From positions 1-53,415 of the forward strand of contig CBDCHC010000007.1 of the NCBI GenBank assembly GCA_965217075.1: a stretch of 53,415 nt of DNA, given 5' to 3'. Position 1 is the first letter of the stretch. Each line of letters starts with the position of its first letter. The notes under the pieces are model-generated. The model made no database searches. It saw nothing but the letters and a program-made list of their open reading frames with translations, and was not told the DNA's origin. The translations under genes and the position numbers were made by a program. Below, piece after piece: positions 35,642-50,600 of this stretch. The DNA is from CBDCHC01 sp965217075 (lineage in GTDB: Bacteria; Pseudomonadota; Gammaproteobacteria; PS1; Pseudothioglobaceae).

Positions 35642-35660
35642 ATGAAAAAAACATTTAATG
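35462..35660 (+). repeat. imperfect direct repeat of the adhesin promoter/start region
   Basis: Two related segments are offset by about 118-119 bases. The first runs from aaaattgta at 35462 through ttaaattatttagtattat to a dead start (ATG at 35524, stop after four more codons). The second runs from aaaattgcaa at 35581 through ttaaattatttaatattat to the real ATG at 35642. The -10 TATAAT of the second copy reads TGTAAT in the first, so the first looks like a decayed older promoter. Confidence 0.7.
35577..35604 (+). promoter_or_regulatory. candidate promoter of the giant adhesin
   Basis: TTGCAA at 35577-35582, a 16-base spacer, and TATAAT at 35599-35604. The predicted message would start about 30 bases before the ATG at 35642. 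The ribosome site is poor (ttgag). Confidence 0.5.
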
Positions 35661-38600
35661 AAATTAATTTGCAACAAAATAAAGCAAATGTGCTTGCTAA
35701 ATCATCTTTAGTAGAAAAAGAAATAGTTATAAATAAAAATTCTATAAAACATGTTAATAGTAAAGAAGGGCTTCTATATCACATAGTTTTAGAAACTGAT
35801 AATTCTTATTCGAATAATTTTGAGAGTATAGCTAAAAAAAACTTTAATGATTTAGAAATCTTATTGCCGAATAATGCTAAATTAATTTTTCAAGATTATT
35901 TTAATGTTTGTGGTACTGATTTATCATGTTTAGTATCGTTGCCAACTAAATATGGCTATTATTATGTTACTGATAGTAATTTTGTTGTTTTAGAGGACGG
36001 CTCTGAAGTTGTTAGTTTTTATGGCGATAAAGATGCTTTAACTGAAATTGCTAGTACTGAATCTACAGAGTTTGCTCAAGACTTTAATACTAACTTAGAG
36101 GCAACTGATTTCACTAAACTTGAAGAAGTAAATACCATAGAACCAACTGATTTAAATACTGAAACTGTAACATATGCTAATGACAATAATGCAATAAATT
36201 CTAAGAATGTAGAAGAAAATGAAGATTTTATTACAACTACAACAACCACTACAACTACAACTTATGAAGATATTACTAATTTAGATGGTATTGCTCCAGT
36301 TGCTAAAGAAGTAGCAAAAGAAGAGGGCGGTAATGGTGGTTTTTGGGCTTTAGGTTTAGCAGCGGCAGGTGGTTTGGCAGCTGCAGCTAGCGGCGCTGGG
36401 GGCGGGTCAGCTGCTATATTAGGAGTAGTATCTGCTATTAAAGGTATAGTATTGTTAGGGCCATTGCTTGAGAATCATGGTTTGCAAATATTTGCTTATA
36501 AAGAAAATGGTGATGTAATTGAAGTAATTAATAAAGCAGGTAGATTTTATATAGAACTTGGTGATTATGAAGGTAGTGTTGTAGTAAAAACTATAGATAA
36601 AGATAATGGTGCTGATTATATGGATGAGGCTACTCATCAAGAAAAAGATTTAGGTGTTACTTTATTAGCAGTGGCTTATGTTACAAGAGGAACAGTAGTA
36701 GAAGTAGCATTAACTATGTTAACCACTTTAGCAGCGCAAATAGCTGGAGTTAGTCCAAGTGGTAATGTGATAAAGCCATTAACTAAAACTATAATAGATA
36801 AAGCTAATGACGATATAGCTAAAGTTTTTAAATTAGATACAATAATCGGGGTAACACCAATTACAGTAGTTGATCAAGACGGCAACCCACAAGTATCGGA
36901 TGATTATGGTAAGGTATTATCAGCCTTATCTGGTATAGATAAAAATAATAATGGTAATTTGCTAAAAACAATGGCAGATATGCGTCAAAATTTAGATCTT
37001 AAAAAAGGTCAAGAACCTACGCTTAAAGAATTAGCAAAAGAGTTAATACTACAAGGAGCAATGAGTGCTAAAAATAATGATGTGGATTTGCCTAATACTG
37101 ATATTATAAGAAAAATTGTTGGTAATTTAGTAAGTATAACTTTATCTGATACCGGTATAAGTAGTAGCGATGGTTATACTAAAAATACTGCCACTACTAT
37201 AAACCTTAATAACGCTCCTATTAATTGGGAATATTCTATTGACGGTGGAACAAGTTGGCAAGTAGGCAGTGATAGTACTTTTGGTTTAGCTGCAGGTACT
37301 TATGATAAAAATAATATTCGTATTCGTAAAATATTTGATGATAATACTAAGGGAATGCATATAATTTTAGACACTACCGGCACTATAGTTGTAGATAATA
37401 TTGCACCAGATGCTCCAGAAATGAGAATAACTAATACTATTGGCACTGGTATTGTGTCAGTTGGCGGTTTAGAGGCCAATGCTACCTGGGAATATTCTAC
37501 TAATTTTGGTAGAACTTGGCAAACAGGTATTGGCAATAGCTTTAATGTTGCTGCTGAAGATAGTGGTTATATTGCCGGAAGAATTCAAGTTAAACAAACT
37601 GATTTAGCTGGTAATACTAGTATACCAGCTACAAATGATATTATAATTAATACTCCAGCTATTACCTTAGAACTTAGAAATGATACTGGTAAAAGCAACA
37701 CAGATGGTAGAACTAATGATGGTAGTATTGATGTTTTTAGTAATAATAAATCTTGGCAATATTCAATAAATAATGGTGTTAGTTGGCAAGCAGGTAATGG
37801 CTCTTCTTTTGTACTTGAAGAAGGTACATACCCAACTAATAATATTAAAGTAAGATTAACAGGTAGTAGTAATGATACAACTCTTCAATATTTAACTAAT
37901 GTTATAGTAATTGATAGCTATAATGGCGACACTAATATATCTATTAGTTTAGAAAAACCAGGCATAGGAGAAAAAGGACTTACTAATAATGGAAAAGTAT
38001 TAGTTGATACCTCAAATATAGATACTAATAATTGGCAATATTCAATTGATGCTGGTAAAAATTGGTTGCCAGGTACTAATGATTATTTTTACTTGCCAAA
38101 CGATGGTTTTTATAATAAAGGCGATATCAGTGTTAGAGAAATAGATGAATATGGTAATCCTTCTAATATTCCGACTATTATTAATAAAGCAGTAACTCTT
38201 GATACTACAGCTCCTATAATTAATACTAATACTCTTAATATAGACGAGGGCATTACTAATTTAGGTGACTTATCAGCTAATGAAGAAGGTAGTTGGAGTA
38301 CTACAATAACAGGAGATGATGCAGATGCTTTTAACCTAAGTGTTGCTGGCGCATTAAGCTTTAAAAGTGCACCTGATTTTGAAACTAAAAATATATATAA
38401 TATAATAGTTAGTTATGTAGACTTAATAGGCAATAAAGCAAATAAAGCTATTAGTATAAATGTTAATGATATTAATGAAGCCCCAGTAACAACAGATATT
38501 AATATTGGCACACAAACAGCAGTAATAAATGTTGAGTATAATTTAGATATTACAGCTAAATTTAATGATATTGACGTACAAGATGTATTGCATTATGATT

Positions 38601-41600
38601 TAATTAACTCTCCATCTTGGATGCAAATAGATAGACAAAGTGGCATAATTAGTGGCACTCCACCAACTACAATAGAGCAAGGTTTAACGACAGTTAAAGT
38701 AAGAGCAACTGATACTGGTGAACTTTATAAAGAATTTTCATTTACCTTAGATACTACTAATGCTCTAACTATTATTAGTGCTATTTCTGATAAAACTCAT
38801 ATAAAAAATAATGACAGCGCGCTTATTACTCTTAATATGAGTGAAGAAGTAAATATTAATACAGTCAGGGGGTTGCCACGTATTAGTGTTGATTTTGGTG
38901 ATAACAATACTGTTACAGCTGTTTATGCTAAAAATAATAGCACTGCAACTAAATTAGTATTTACTATTGTAGCTCCAAGTTCTGGTAATGGTGAGGCTAC
39001 AATAACAACCATCGATTTAAATGGAGCAACTTTAGTTGGTGTAAATAGCAGACAAAGCTTAGTGAGTAATGTCGTAGATAAGCAACCAAATTTAATCCTT
39101 GATAACATAGCACCAAATATTACTACTACTATTTTTGATATCAATGAAAATGAAACAGAAGTAGGGTTGTTATCGGCTAATGAAGATGGTAAATGGAATA
39201 TAAATTTATCTGGAGCTGACGCTAATGCTTTTAATTTAACTACAGATGGTATTTTAACTCTTAAACAAGGTGCTGATTTTGAAACAACAAAAAATCATAG
39301 TTACTCTATAACAGCATCTTTTAGTGATTTAGCCGGTAATACAGATAATAGAGGCATCACTATAAATATTAATGATATTAACGAAAATCCTATAATAACA
39401 AGTCCTATAAATGATCAGATTGCTGTAGTAGATAAAACTTATACATTAAATACAGCATCGTATTTTAGTGACCCAGATGTTAATAAAACATTAATTTATA
39501 GTGTAATAAATGCTCCTACTTGGTTAGAAATAAATAGACAAACGGGTGTAATTAGTGGTAGCCCAACTACAGCTATTAATAATATAATTATCACTATAAG
39601 AGCAACTGACAATGAAGGTTTATCTGCTGACCAAGCTTTTAATATGAATATTATAACAGCACCAGCAGTATCATTTGTTAGTGCCAATCAAGTTAGTATT
39701 AAAGGTGGTGATAGCGCCATTGTTGAGCTACATATGACTGAAGAAGTAGTGCTTAATACTACAAATGGAGTACCTGCTATTACCGTTAATTTTGCAGGAC
39801 AAGCCGATTTAACTGCTACTTATATAGCTAACAATAACGCTAATAATATTATTAGCTTTAGAATTGATCAGGCACCATCTACAGGCAATGGTGATATTAT
39901 AGTTAAAGAAATTATTTTAAATGGCGCCACTATTAAAGGTAGAATTACTAACAGAGATTTATTGACTACTTTAGTTGACAATGGTGATACTGGTATGGAT
40001 TTAGATAATACTGCACCAATGATTACTACTGTAAATTTATCTGTTGATGAAAACCAAATAGATGTTAAACAACTTGTTGCAAATGAAAATGGTATCTGGG
40101 ATACTGCCTTAACAGGCAAAGATGCAGCAGCATTTAATTTAGATAAGAATGGCATACTTAGTCTAAAGCAAGCAGCTAATTTTGAAATAAAAGATACTTA
40201 TGAAATAATAGCTTCTTTTGCAGATATAGCTGGTAATTCAGTAACGCAAAATATTATTGTTAATATTAACGATATTAATGAGGCCCCTATAGCTGATATT
40301 CCTACACAAATGGCAACTATAAGTAGTCAATATACTTTAGATTTAGCACAATATTTCACAGATGTTGATGCTAATGATGTTTTAAATTATACTATAGTGA
40401 CTAAACCAGACTGGCTGGTGTTTGATAATACAAATAATATTATAACAGGCGTACCAAGCAAAGACTCATCTGGAGCAGTAACAATAAGAGCTACAGATAA
40501 CGGCGGTTTATTTGTGGAAAAAAGTTTTGAGATAAATATCATTGCCAAGCCAACCATATCATCAGTAAAAGCAGATAGGCCTTTAGCAAAAAGTGGTGAA
40601 GAGGTAACATTTACTTTAACAATAACAGAAGGAGTTATATTAGATACAACTAATGGCATCCCAACTATTATTGTAGACTTTGCTGGTAAGAGCGTGAGTG
40701 CTGTTTATGATGATGTTGCAATAACAGCTAGTAATAAATTAGCATTTAAAGCTATTGTTCCAAATGGTGTTAATGGTGATGTTATTGTTAATAATATTAA
40801 ATTAAATGGCGCAACTATCAAAGGTATAGTTAGCTCGCAAGAATTATTTAGTACTATAATAGAAAAAGATAGTGGGCTTGATATTGATAATCTTATTCCA
40901 GATGCACTTAGTATAAGCCTAAATGATGATAGTGGTATTAGTAATACAGACAATGTTACTAATGATAATGTTGTAAATGTTAATTTAGATAATTTAGAAT
41001 CAGATGCAACTTGGGAATATTCTGTTAACGGCGGTAATAGTTGGCAAATAGGTACAGGCTCATCTTTTATTCTAAATGAAGGGATATATAGTAATAATGC
41101 TGTACAAGTTAGACAAATTGATATTGCAGGCAATATATCTAAAGTTTCTTCTTTTTTTGTTAGCTTGACTGTTGATACGTCAGCGCCTACAACTAATTTA
41201 AAAATTAATAATATTAAAGCAGATGCTAATTTATCTCTTATATTTAATGAAAATATTGTAGCAGTTAATAATAAAAATATTAGCATATACAAAACAAGCG
41301 ATGATTCATTAATATCTTCTTTAAATGCTTCTTCTGCTAGAATTAGTGTAAATAATGATACTGTTGAAATAGATTTAGCTGATAATTTAATAGAAAAAGA
41401 ATCTTATTATATTCAGATAGAATACGGTGCTTTTACTGATATAGCTGGCAATAATTATTCTGGAGTATCTAATAAAGAAGCTTTAGCTTTTTCTATTTCT
41501 TATTTATCTACTAGTATAAATTTAGTAGATAATTCAAACAACCTTATAGCTGAAAATGGCATTAATGCTGCTGAAAAAGATAATCTTATAATTACCGGTA

Positions 41601-44600
41601 CAGTAGTTACAAATAACGCAAGTAACCCAAGAATAACAGGTATTACTTTTATAGCTAGTGATGGTAATAATTTTATTATTGATGCTGTTAATATACCAGT
41701 TATAAATCCTGATACTGGTAGTTGGTTGTTGGAGCATAGTGCTATTCCTGTAGAAAATTTATTAGATGATGTTAGTTATGTAGTAGAAGTAACATTAGCG
41801 GCAGATGGCGGTAATACAGGAGTAAACGAAAGTAATTCGTTTTTAATTGATACCACAGTACCAACAATTGCAATAAATAATGTAGCAAATGATAATATTA
41901 TTGATTTTAATGAAAGAAATAATGGTTTTAGTGTTAGTGGTACAACAACAGGTGTAGCAGATAACTCTGTGGTAGATATTACTATAAAAGACAAATATTC
42001 ATTAGTTACGGCTATATCTGTTACAGCAACAGTAGCAAACGGTAGGTATAATGTTGATATAACTAAAGCAGAAGCAAGTAAATTAATTGGTAAAGAATAT
42101 ATTGTTGAAGCTAAAGCAACTGATGCATCTGGAAATATTGCTATAGATAATAATACATTAGTAGTAGATTTTAATCGCCCTGTTATTAGTATTACTAAAG
42201 TAGCAGCAGATGATAACACTATTATTAATGTTATGGAAAAAGAACGAGGTTTTACAATAGAAGGGGTATCTAATAAAATTGGTAGAAAAGCCCTGATTAG
42301 TTTTAATGGCAACACTTATCAACCTACTATAACAGCAGATGGTACTTGGTCTATTAAGATAACTTCAGCTAAAGCACAAAATTTAACAAACGGCTATTAC
42401 ACTATAAAAGCTAGCATAACAGATATAGGAGGTAACTTATCAGATGAAAGCAGCCAAGTTATAACAGTTAATCTTGATATTCCTATCATTACTATAAATG
42501 AAATAGGTGACGGAGATAATTATATTAATGCTGAAGAAAAGCTTAATGGCTTTATAGTTACAGGGACAGCCACAAAAGCTGACAATGCAACTGCTATTAT
42601 TAATATAAATAATGTAGATTATGCTGTAGATATTATAAATAACTCATGGAGTTTAAATATTCCAAGCACAATTTCATCAACATTAAACAACAATAGGTTT
42701 TATAATATTACTGCAAATGTAACAAACACTGCAGGTAATAAAGCAAATGAAGATTTAAGAACTGTAGAGGTGTATAGTATTGTTCCAATAATATCTATTA
42801 ATTTAATTACTACAGACGATATTATTAATGCTAGTGAAAAAAATACTGGATTTGAAATATCAGGTACAGTTAGCAATGCTAATGGTGAAAAAATTATTGT
42901 TATTTTAAATAATATATCATATAACACTACAGTAAATGCAATTAATAATACATGGTCAGTATTTGTTCCATCAGCAAATGCAAGCAATATAGTTGACACT
43001 AATAGATTGGCTGTTAAGGCTGATTTAACTGATAAGGCTGGTAATGTAGCTGAAACAGCTTTTAGAAATATAGTTATAGATGGTAGTGTGCCAACTATTG
43101 TTATAAATGATATTAGCGATGATAATATTATAAATGCTGTAGAAAAATCTACTGGATTTATTATAAATGGTGTAGTTAATGGGGCGGATGGAGAAATAGT
43201 AACCGTTGTATTGAATAATAATACGGATAATCCATATGCTGGTAATGTAATAAATGGAGCTTATAGTATTAATATTAATGCCAATGCAATCGGGTATTTA
43301 GCGGATGGTATTTTAAAGATAACAGCAAAAGTAGCAGATAATTCTGGAAATACAGCGCAAGATATTAAAGATATTGTACTTAAAGCAACATTACCTATTG
43401 TAACAATAGATGTTATTTCCGATGATTACATTATAAATGCACAGGAAAATGATAATGGATTTGTTGTTTCCGGAACAACAGCAAATACAGGAGTCAACCT
43501 AACAGATAAAGCTTTGAGCGTTAATATAGACATATTTGATAGAAATAATCCTGCCATTAAACTCAATATAAGGGCTATTATTGCAGATATTCAAAACGAT
43601 GGTAGCTGGTTAGTAAGTATAAATAATACTTACTTTGCTAATAATCTTAATTTAAATGACGGCGATTATAATATAATTGTTAATACTGTTGATTATGTTG
43701 GTAATAAAGCGATAGAAGCAAGCCATTTTATTGTTGTAGATACTACTGGACCTACTATAACAATAGATACTGTAGCTCAAGATAACGATATAAGTGCTAC
43801 TGAAAAACTTACAGAAGTTGTGCTCTCAGGTAGTGTATCTGATGCAAACGGCGAGATTGATAGTGTTGTGATAAGTATGGTGGATGTTAATAATAGCAAT
43901 AATATTATATATAATCAAGTAACAGCAATACTTGCAACCTCAGGCAATACTTGGTCTTTAGCTATACCTGCTGAAGTTGCTGCTCAAATAACAGCTGGTA
44001 GTTATAAAATAACAGCTACTGCTTTTGATAATCATAATAATACTAACTTTGTTAGCAAAAATATTACTGTAGCATCAATAGCAGCAGCTATTGATATTAC
44101 TATACCTACTGATAATTATGTAATTGATGCGACTACAAAAATAGCTGCGTTTACTATTACTGGTACAGCCTCAAATTTAAATAATAGAACAGTTACTATA
44201 AAAATAGATGCTATTACTAAAACAGCAAATGTTGTAAATAACTCTTGGAGTGTTACGCTTAATGCTACTGAGATGGCTGCTATAACTGATGGTAATTATA
44301 GTATTACTGCTACTGCTACATCTATAGATGGTAATACTGCTGTGGCTGTTCCTCGTAATGTTATTTTTGATACTACTGGACCTACTATAACAATAGATAC
44401 TGTAGCTCAAAACGACGATATAAGTGCTACTGAAAAACTTACAGAAGTTGTGCTCTCAGGTAGTGTATCTGATGCAAACGGCGAGATTGATAGTGTTGTG
44501 ATAAGTATGGTGGATGTTAATAATAGCAATAATATTATATATAATCAAGTAACAGCAATACTTGCAACCTCAGGCAATACTTGGTCTTTAGCTATACCTG

Positions 44601-47600
44601 CTGAAGTTGCTGCTCAAATAACAGCTGGTAGTTATAAAATAACAGCTACTGCTTTTGATAATCATAATAATACTAACTTTGTTAGCAAAAATATTACTGT
44701 AGCATCAATAGCAGCAGCTATTGATATTACTATACCTACTGATAATTATGTAATTGATGCGACTACAAAAATAGCTGCGTTTACTATTACTGGTACAGCC
44801 TCAAATTTAAATAATAGAACAGTTACTGTAAAAATAGATACTATTACTAAAACAGCGAGAGTTTTAAATGATACTTGGAGTCTTGAGTTCAATGCTGCTG
44901 AGATGAGTGCTATAGCTGATGGTAATTATAGTATTACTGCTACTGCTACATCTATAGATGGTAATACTGCTGTGGCTGTTCCTCGTAATGTTATTTTTGA
45001 TACTACTGGACCTACTATAACAATAGATACTGTAGCTCAAAACGACGATATAAGTGCTACTGAAAAACTTACAGAAGTTGTGCTCTCAGGTAGTGTATCT
45101 GATGCAAACGGCGAGATTGATAGTGTTGTGATAAGTATGGTGGATGTTAATAATAGCAATAATATTATATATAATCAAGTAACAGCAATACTTGCAACCT
45201 CAGGCAATACTTGGTCTTTAGCTATACCTGCTGAAGTTGCTGCTCAAATAACAGCTGGTAGTTATAAAATAACAGCTACTGCTTTTGATAATCATAATAA
45301 TACTAACTTTGTTAGCAAAAATATTACTGTAGCATCAATAGCAGCAGCTATTGATATTACTATACCTACTGATAATTATGTAATTGATGCGACTACAAAA
45401 ATAGCTGCGTTTACTATTACTGGTACAGCCTCAAATTTAAATAATAGAACAGTTACTATAAAAATAGATGCTATTACTAAAACAGCAAATGTTGTAAATA
45501 ACTCTTGGAGTGTTACGCTTAATGCTACTGAGATGGCTGCTATAACTGATGGTAATTATAGTATTACTGCTACTGCTACATCTATAGATGGTAATACTGC
45601 TGTGGCTGTTCCTCGTAATGTTATTTTTGATACTACTGGACCTACTATAACAATAGATACTGTAGCTCAAAACGACGATATAAGTGCTACTGAAAAACTT
45701 ACAGAAGTTGTGCTCTCAGGTAGTGTATCTGATGCAAACGGCGAGATTGATAGTGTTGTGATAAGTATGGTGGATGTTAATAATAGCAATAATATTATAT
45801 ATAATCAAGTAACAGCAATACTTGCAACCTCAGGCAATACTTGGTCTTTAGCTATACCTGCAAATGTTGCTGCTCAAATAACAGCTGGTAGTTATAAAAT
45901 AACAGCTACTGCTTTTGATAATCATAATAATACTAACTTTGTTAGCAAAAATATTACTGTAGCATCAATAGCAGCAGCTATTGATATTACTATACCTACT
46001 GATAATTATGTAATTGATGCGACTACAAAAATAGCTGCGTTTACTATTACTGGTACAGCCTCAAATTTAAATAATAGAACAGTTACTATAAAAATAGATG
46101 CTATTACTAAAACAGCAAATGTTGTAAATAACTCTTGGAGTGTTACGCTTAATGCTACTGAGATGGCTGCTATAACTGATGGTAATTATAGTATTACTGC
46201 TACTGCTACATCTATAGATGGTAATACTGCTGTGGCTGTTCCTCGTAATGTTATTTTTGATACTACTGGACCTACTATAACAATAGATACTGTAGCTCAA
46301 AACGACGATATAAGTGCTACTGAAAAACTTACAGAAGTTGTGCTCTCAGGTAGTGTATCTGATGCAAACGGCGAGATTGATAGTGTTGTGATAAGTATGG
46401 TGGATGTTAATAATAGCAATAATATTATATATAATCAAGTAACAGCAATACTTGCAACCTCAGGCAATACTTGGTCTTTAGCTATACCTGCTGAAGTTGC
46501 TGCTCAAATAACAGCTGGTAGTTATAAAATAACAGCTACTGCTTTTGATAATCATAATAATACTAACTTTGTTAGCAAAAATATTACTGTAGCATCAATA
46601 GCAGCAGCTATTGATATTACTATACCTACTGATAATTATGTAATTGATGCGACTACAAAAATAGCTGCGTTTACTATTACTGGTACAGCCTCAAATTTAA
46701 ATAATAGAACAGTTACTGTAAAAATAGATACTATTACTAAAACAGCGAGAGTTTTAAATGATACTTGGAGTCTTGAGTTCAATGCTGCTGAGATGAGTGC
46801 TATAGCTGATGGTAATTATAGTATTACTGCTACTGCTACATCTATAGATGGTAATACTGCTGTGGCTGTTCCTCGTAATGTTATTTTTGATACTACTGGA
46901 CCTACTATAACAATAGATACTGTAGCTCAAAACGACGATATAAGTGCTACTGAAAAACTTACAGAAGTTGTGCTCTCAGGTAGTGTATCTGATGCAAACG
47001 GCGAGATTGATAGTGTTGTGATAAGTATGGTGGATGTTAATAATAGCAATAATATTATATATAATCAAGTAACAGCAATACTTGCAACCTCAGGCAATAC
47101 TTGGTCTTTAGCTATACCTGCAAATGTTGCTGCTCAAATAACAGCTGGTAGTTATAAAATAACAGCTACTGCTTTTGATAATCATAATAATACTAACTTT
47201 GTTAGCAAAAATATTACTGTAGCATCAATAGCAGCAGCTATTGATATTACTATACCTACTGATAATTATGTAATTGATGCGACTACAAAAATAGCTGCGT
47301 TTACTATTACTGGTACAGCCTCAAATTTAAATAATAGAACAGTTACTATAAAAATAGATGCTATTACTAAAACAGCAAATGTTGTAAATAACTCTTGGAG
47401 TGTTACGCTTAATGCTACTGAGATGGCTGCTATAACTGATGGTAATTATAGTATTACTGCTACTGCTACATCTATAGATGGTAATACTGCTGTGGCTGTT
47501 CCTCGTAATGTTATTTTTGATACTACTGGACCTACTATAACAATAGATACTGTAGCTCAAGATAACGATATAAGTGCTACTGAAAAACTTACAGAAGTTG

Positions 47601-50600
47601 TGCTCTCAGGTAGTGTATCTGATGCAAACGGCGAGATTGATAGTGTTGTGATAAGTATGGTGGATGTTAATAATAGCAATAATATTATATATAATCAAGT
47701 AACAGCAATACTTGCAACCTCAGGCAATACTTGGTCTTTAGCTATACCTGCAAATGTTGCTGCTCAAATAACAGCTGGTAGTTATAAAATAACAGCTACT
47801 GCTTTTGATAATCATAATAATACTAACTTTGTTAGCAAAAATATTACTGTAGCATCAATAGCAGCAGCTATTGATATTACTATACCTACTGATAATTATG
47901 TAATTGATGCGACTACAAAAATAGCTGCGTTTACTATTACTGGTACAGCCTCAAATTTAAATAATAGAACAGTTACTATAAAAATAGATGCTATTACTAA
48001 AACAGCAAATGTTGTAAATAACTCTTGGAGTGTTACGCTTAATGCTACTGAGATGGCTGCTATAACTGATGGTAATTATAGTATTACTGCTACTGCTACA
48101 TCTATAGATGGTAATACTGCTGTGGCTGTTCCTCGTAATGTTATTTTTGATACTACTGGACCTACTATAACAATAGATACTGTAGCTCAAAACGACGATA
48201 TAAGTGCTACTGAAAAACTTACAGAAGTTGTGCTCTCAGGTAGTGTATCTGATGCAAACGGCGAGATTGATAGTGTTGTGATAAGTATGGTGGATGTTAA
48301 TAATAGCAATAATATTATATATAATCAAGTAACAGCAATACTTGCAACCTCAGGCAATACTTGGTCTTTAGCTATACCTGCTGAAGTTGCTGCTCAAATA
48401 ACAGCTGGTAGTTATAAAATAACAGCTACTGCTTTTGATAATCATAATAATACTAACTTTGTTAGCAAAAATATTACTGTAGCATCAATAGCAGCAGCTA
48501 TTGATATTACTATACCTACTGATAATTATGTAATTGATGCGACTACAAAAATAGCTGCGTTTACTATTACTGGTACAGCCTCAAATTTAAATAATAGAAC
48601 AGTTACTATAAAAATAGATGCTATTACTAAAACAGCAAATGTTGTAAATAACTCTTGGAGTGTTACGCTTAATGCTACTGAGATGGCTGCTATAACTGAT
48701 GGTAATTATAGTATTACTGCTACTGCTACATCTATAGATGGTAATACTGCTGTGGCTGTTCCTCGTAATGTTATTTTTGATACTACTGGACCTACTATAA
48801 CAATAGATACTGTAGCTCAAAACGACGATATAAGTGCTACTGAAAAACTTACAGAAGTTGTGCTCTCAGGTAGTGTATCTGATGCAAACGGCGAGATTGA
48901 TAGTGTTGTGATAAGTATGGTGGATGTTAATAATAGCAATAATATTATATATAATCAAGTAACAGCAATACTTGCAACCTCAGGCAATACTTGGTCTTTA
49001 GCTATACCTGCAAATGTTGCTGCTCAAATAACAGCTGGTAGTTATAAAATAACAGCTACTGCTTTTGATAATCATAATAATACTAACTTTGTTAGCAAAA
49101 ATATTACTGTAGCATCAATAGCAGCAGCTATTGATATTACTATACCTACTGATAATTATGTAATTGATGCGACTACAAAAATAGCTGCGTTTACTATTAC
49201 TGGTACAGCCTCAAATTTAAATAATAGAACAGTTACTGTAAAAATAGATACTATTACTAAAACAGCGAGAGTTTTAAATGATACTTGGAGTCTTGAGTTC
49301 AATGCTGCTGAGATGAGTGCTATAGCTGATGGTAATTATAGTATTACTGCTACTGCTACATCTATAGATGGTAATACTGCTGTGGCTGTTCCTCGTAATG
49401 TTATTTTTGATACTACTGGACCTGCTATAACAATAGATACTGTAGCTCAAAACGACGATATAAGTGCTACTGAAAAACTTACAGAAGTTGTGCTCTCAGG
49501 TAGTGTATCTGATGCAAACGGCGAGATTGATAGTGTTGTGATAAGTATGGTGGATGTTAATAATAGCAATAATATTATATATAATCAAGTAACAGCAATA
49601 CTTGCAACCTCAGGCAATACTTGGTCTTTAGCTATACCTGCAAATGTTGCTGCTCAAATAACAGCTGGTAGTTATAAAATAACAGCTACTGCTTTTGATA
49701 ATCATAATAATACTAACTTTGTTAGCAAAAATATTACTGTAGCATCAATAGCAGCAGCTATTGATATTACTATACCTACTGATAATTATGTAATTGATGC
49801 GACTACAAAAATAGCTGCGTTTACTATTACTGGTACAGCCTCAAATTTAAATAATAGAACAGTTACTATAAAAATAGATGCTATTACTAAAACAGCAAAT
49901 GTTGTAAATAACTCTTGGAGTGTTACGCTTAATGCTACTGAGATGGCTGCTATAACTGATGGTAATTATAGTATTACTGCTACTGCTACATCTATAGATG
50001 GTAATACTGCTGTGGCTGTTCCTCGTAATGTTATTTTTGATACTACTGGACCTACTATAACAATAGATACTGTAGCTCAAAACGACGATATAAGTGCTAC
50101 TGAAAAACTTACAGAAGTTGTGCTCTCAGGTAGTGTATCTGATGCAAACGGCGAGATTGATAGTGTTGTGATAAGTATGGTGGATGTTAATAATAGCAAT
50201 AATATTATATATAATCAAGTAACAGCAATACTTGCAACCTCAGGCAATACTTGGTCTTTAGCTATACCTGCTGAAGTTGCTGCTCAAATAACAGCTGGTA
50301 GTTATAAAATAACAGCTACTGCTTTTGATAATCATAATAATACTAACTTTGTTAGCAAAAATATTACTGTAGCATCAATAGCAGCAGCTATTGATATTAC
50401 TATACCTACTGATAATTATGTAATTGATGCGACTACAAAAATAGCTGCGTTTACTATTACTGGTACAGCCTCAAATTTAAATAATAGAACAGTTACTATA
50501 AAAATAGATGCTATTACTAAAACAGCAAATGTTGTAAATAACTCTTGGAGTGTTACGCTTAATGCTACTGAGATGGCTGCTATAACTGATGGTAATTATA

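Noticed and set aside
36455..43000. Several minus-strand frames of 60-195 codons opposite the adhesin (for example 40705-41292, 41776-42315)
   Set aside because: They lie wholly inside the long adhesin frame, have no ribosome sites or recognisable motifs, and arise from its Asn/Thr/Ile codon bias read in reverse.
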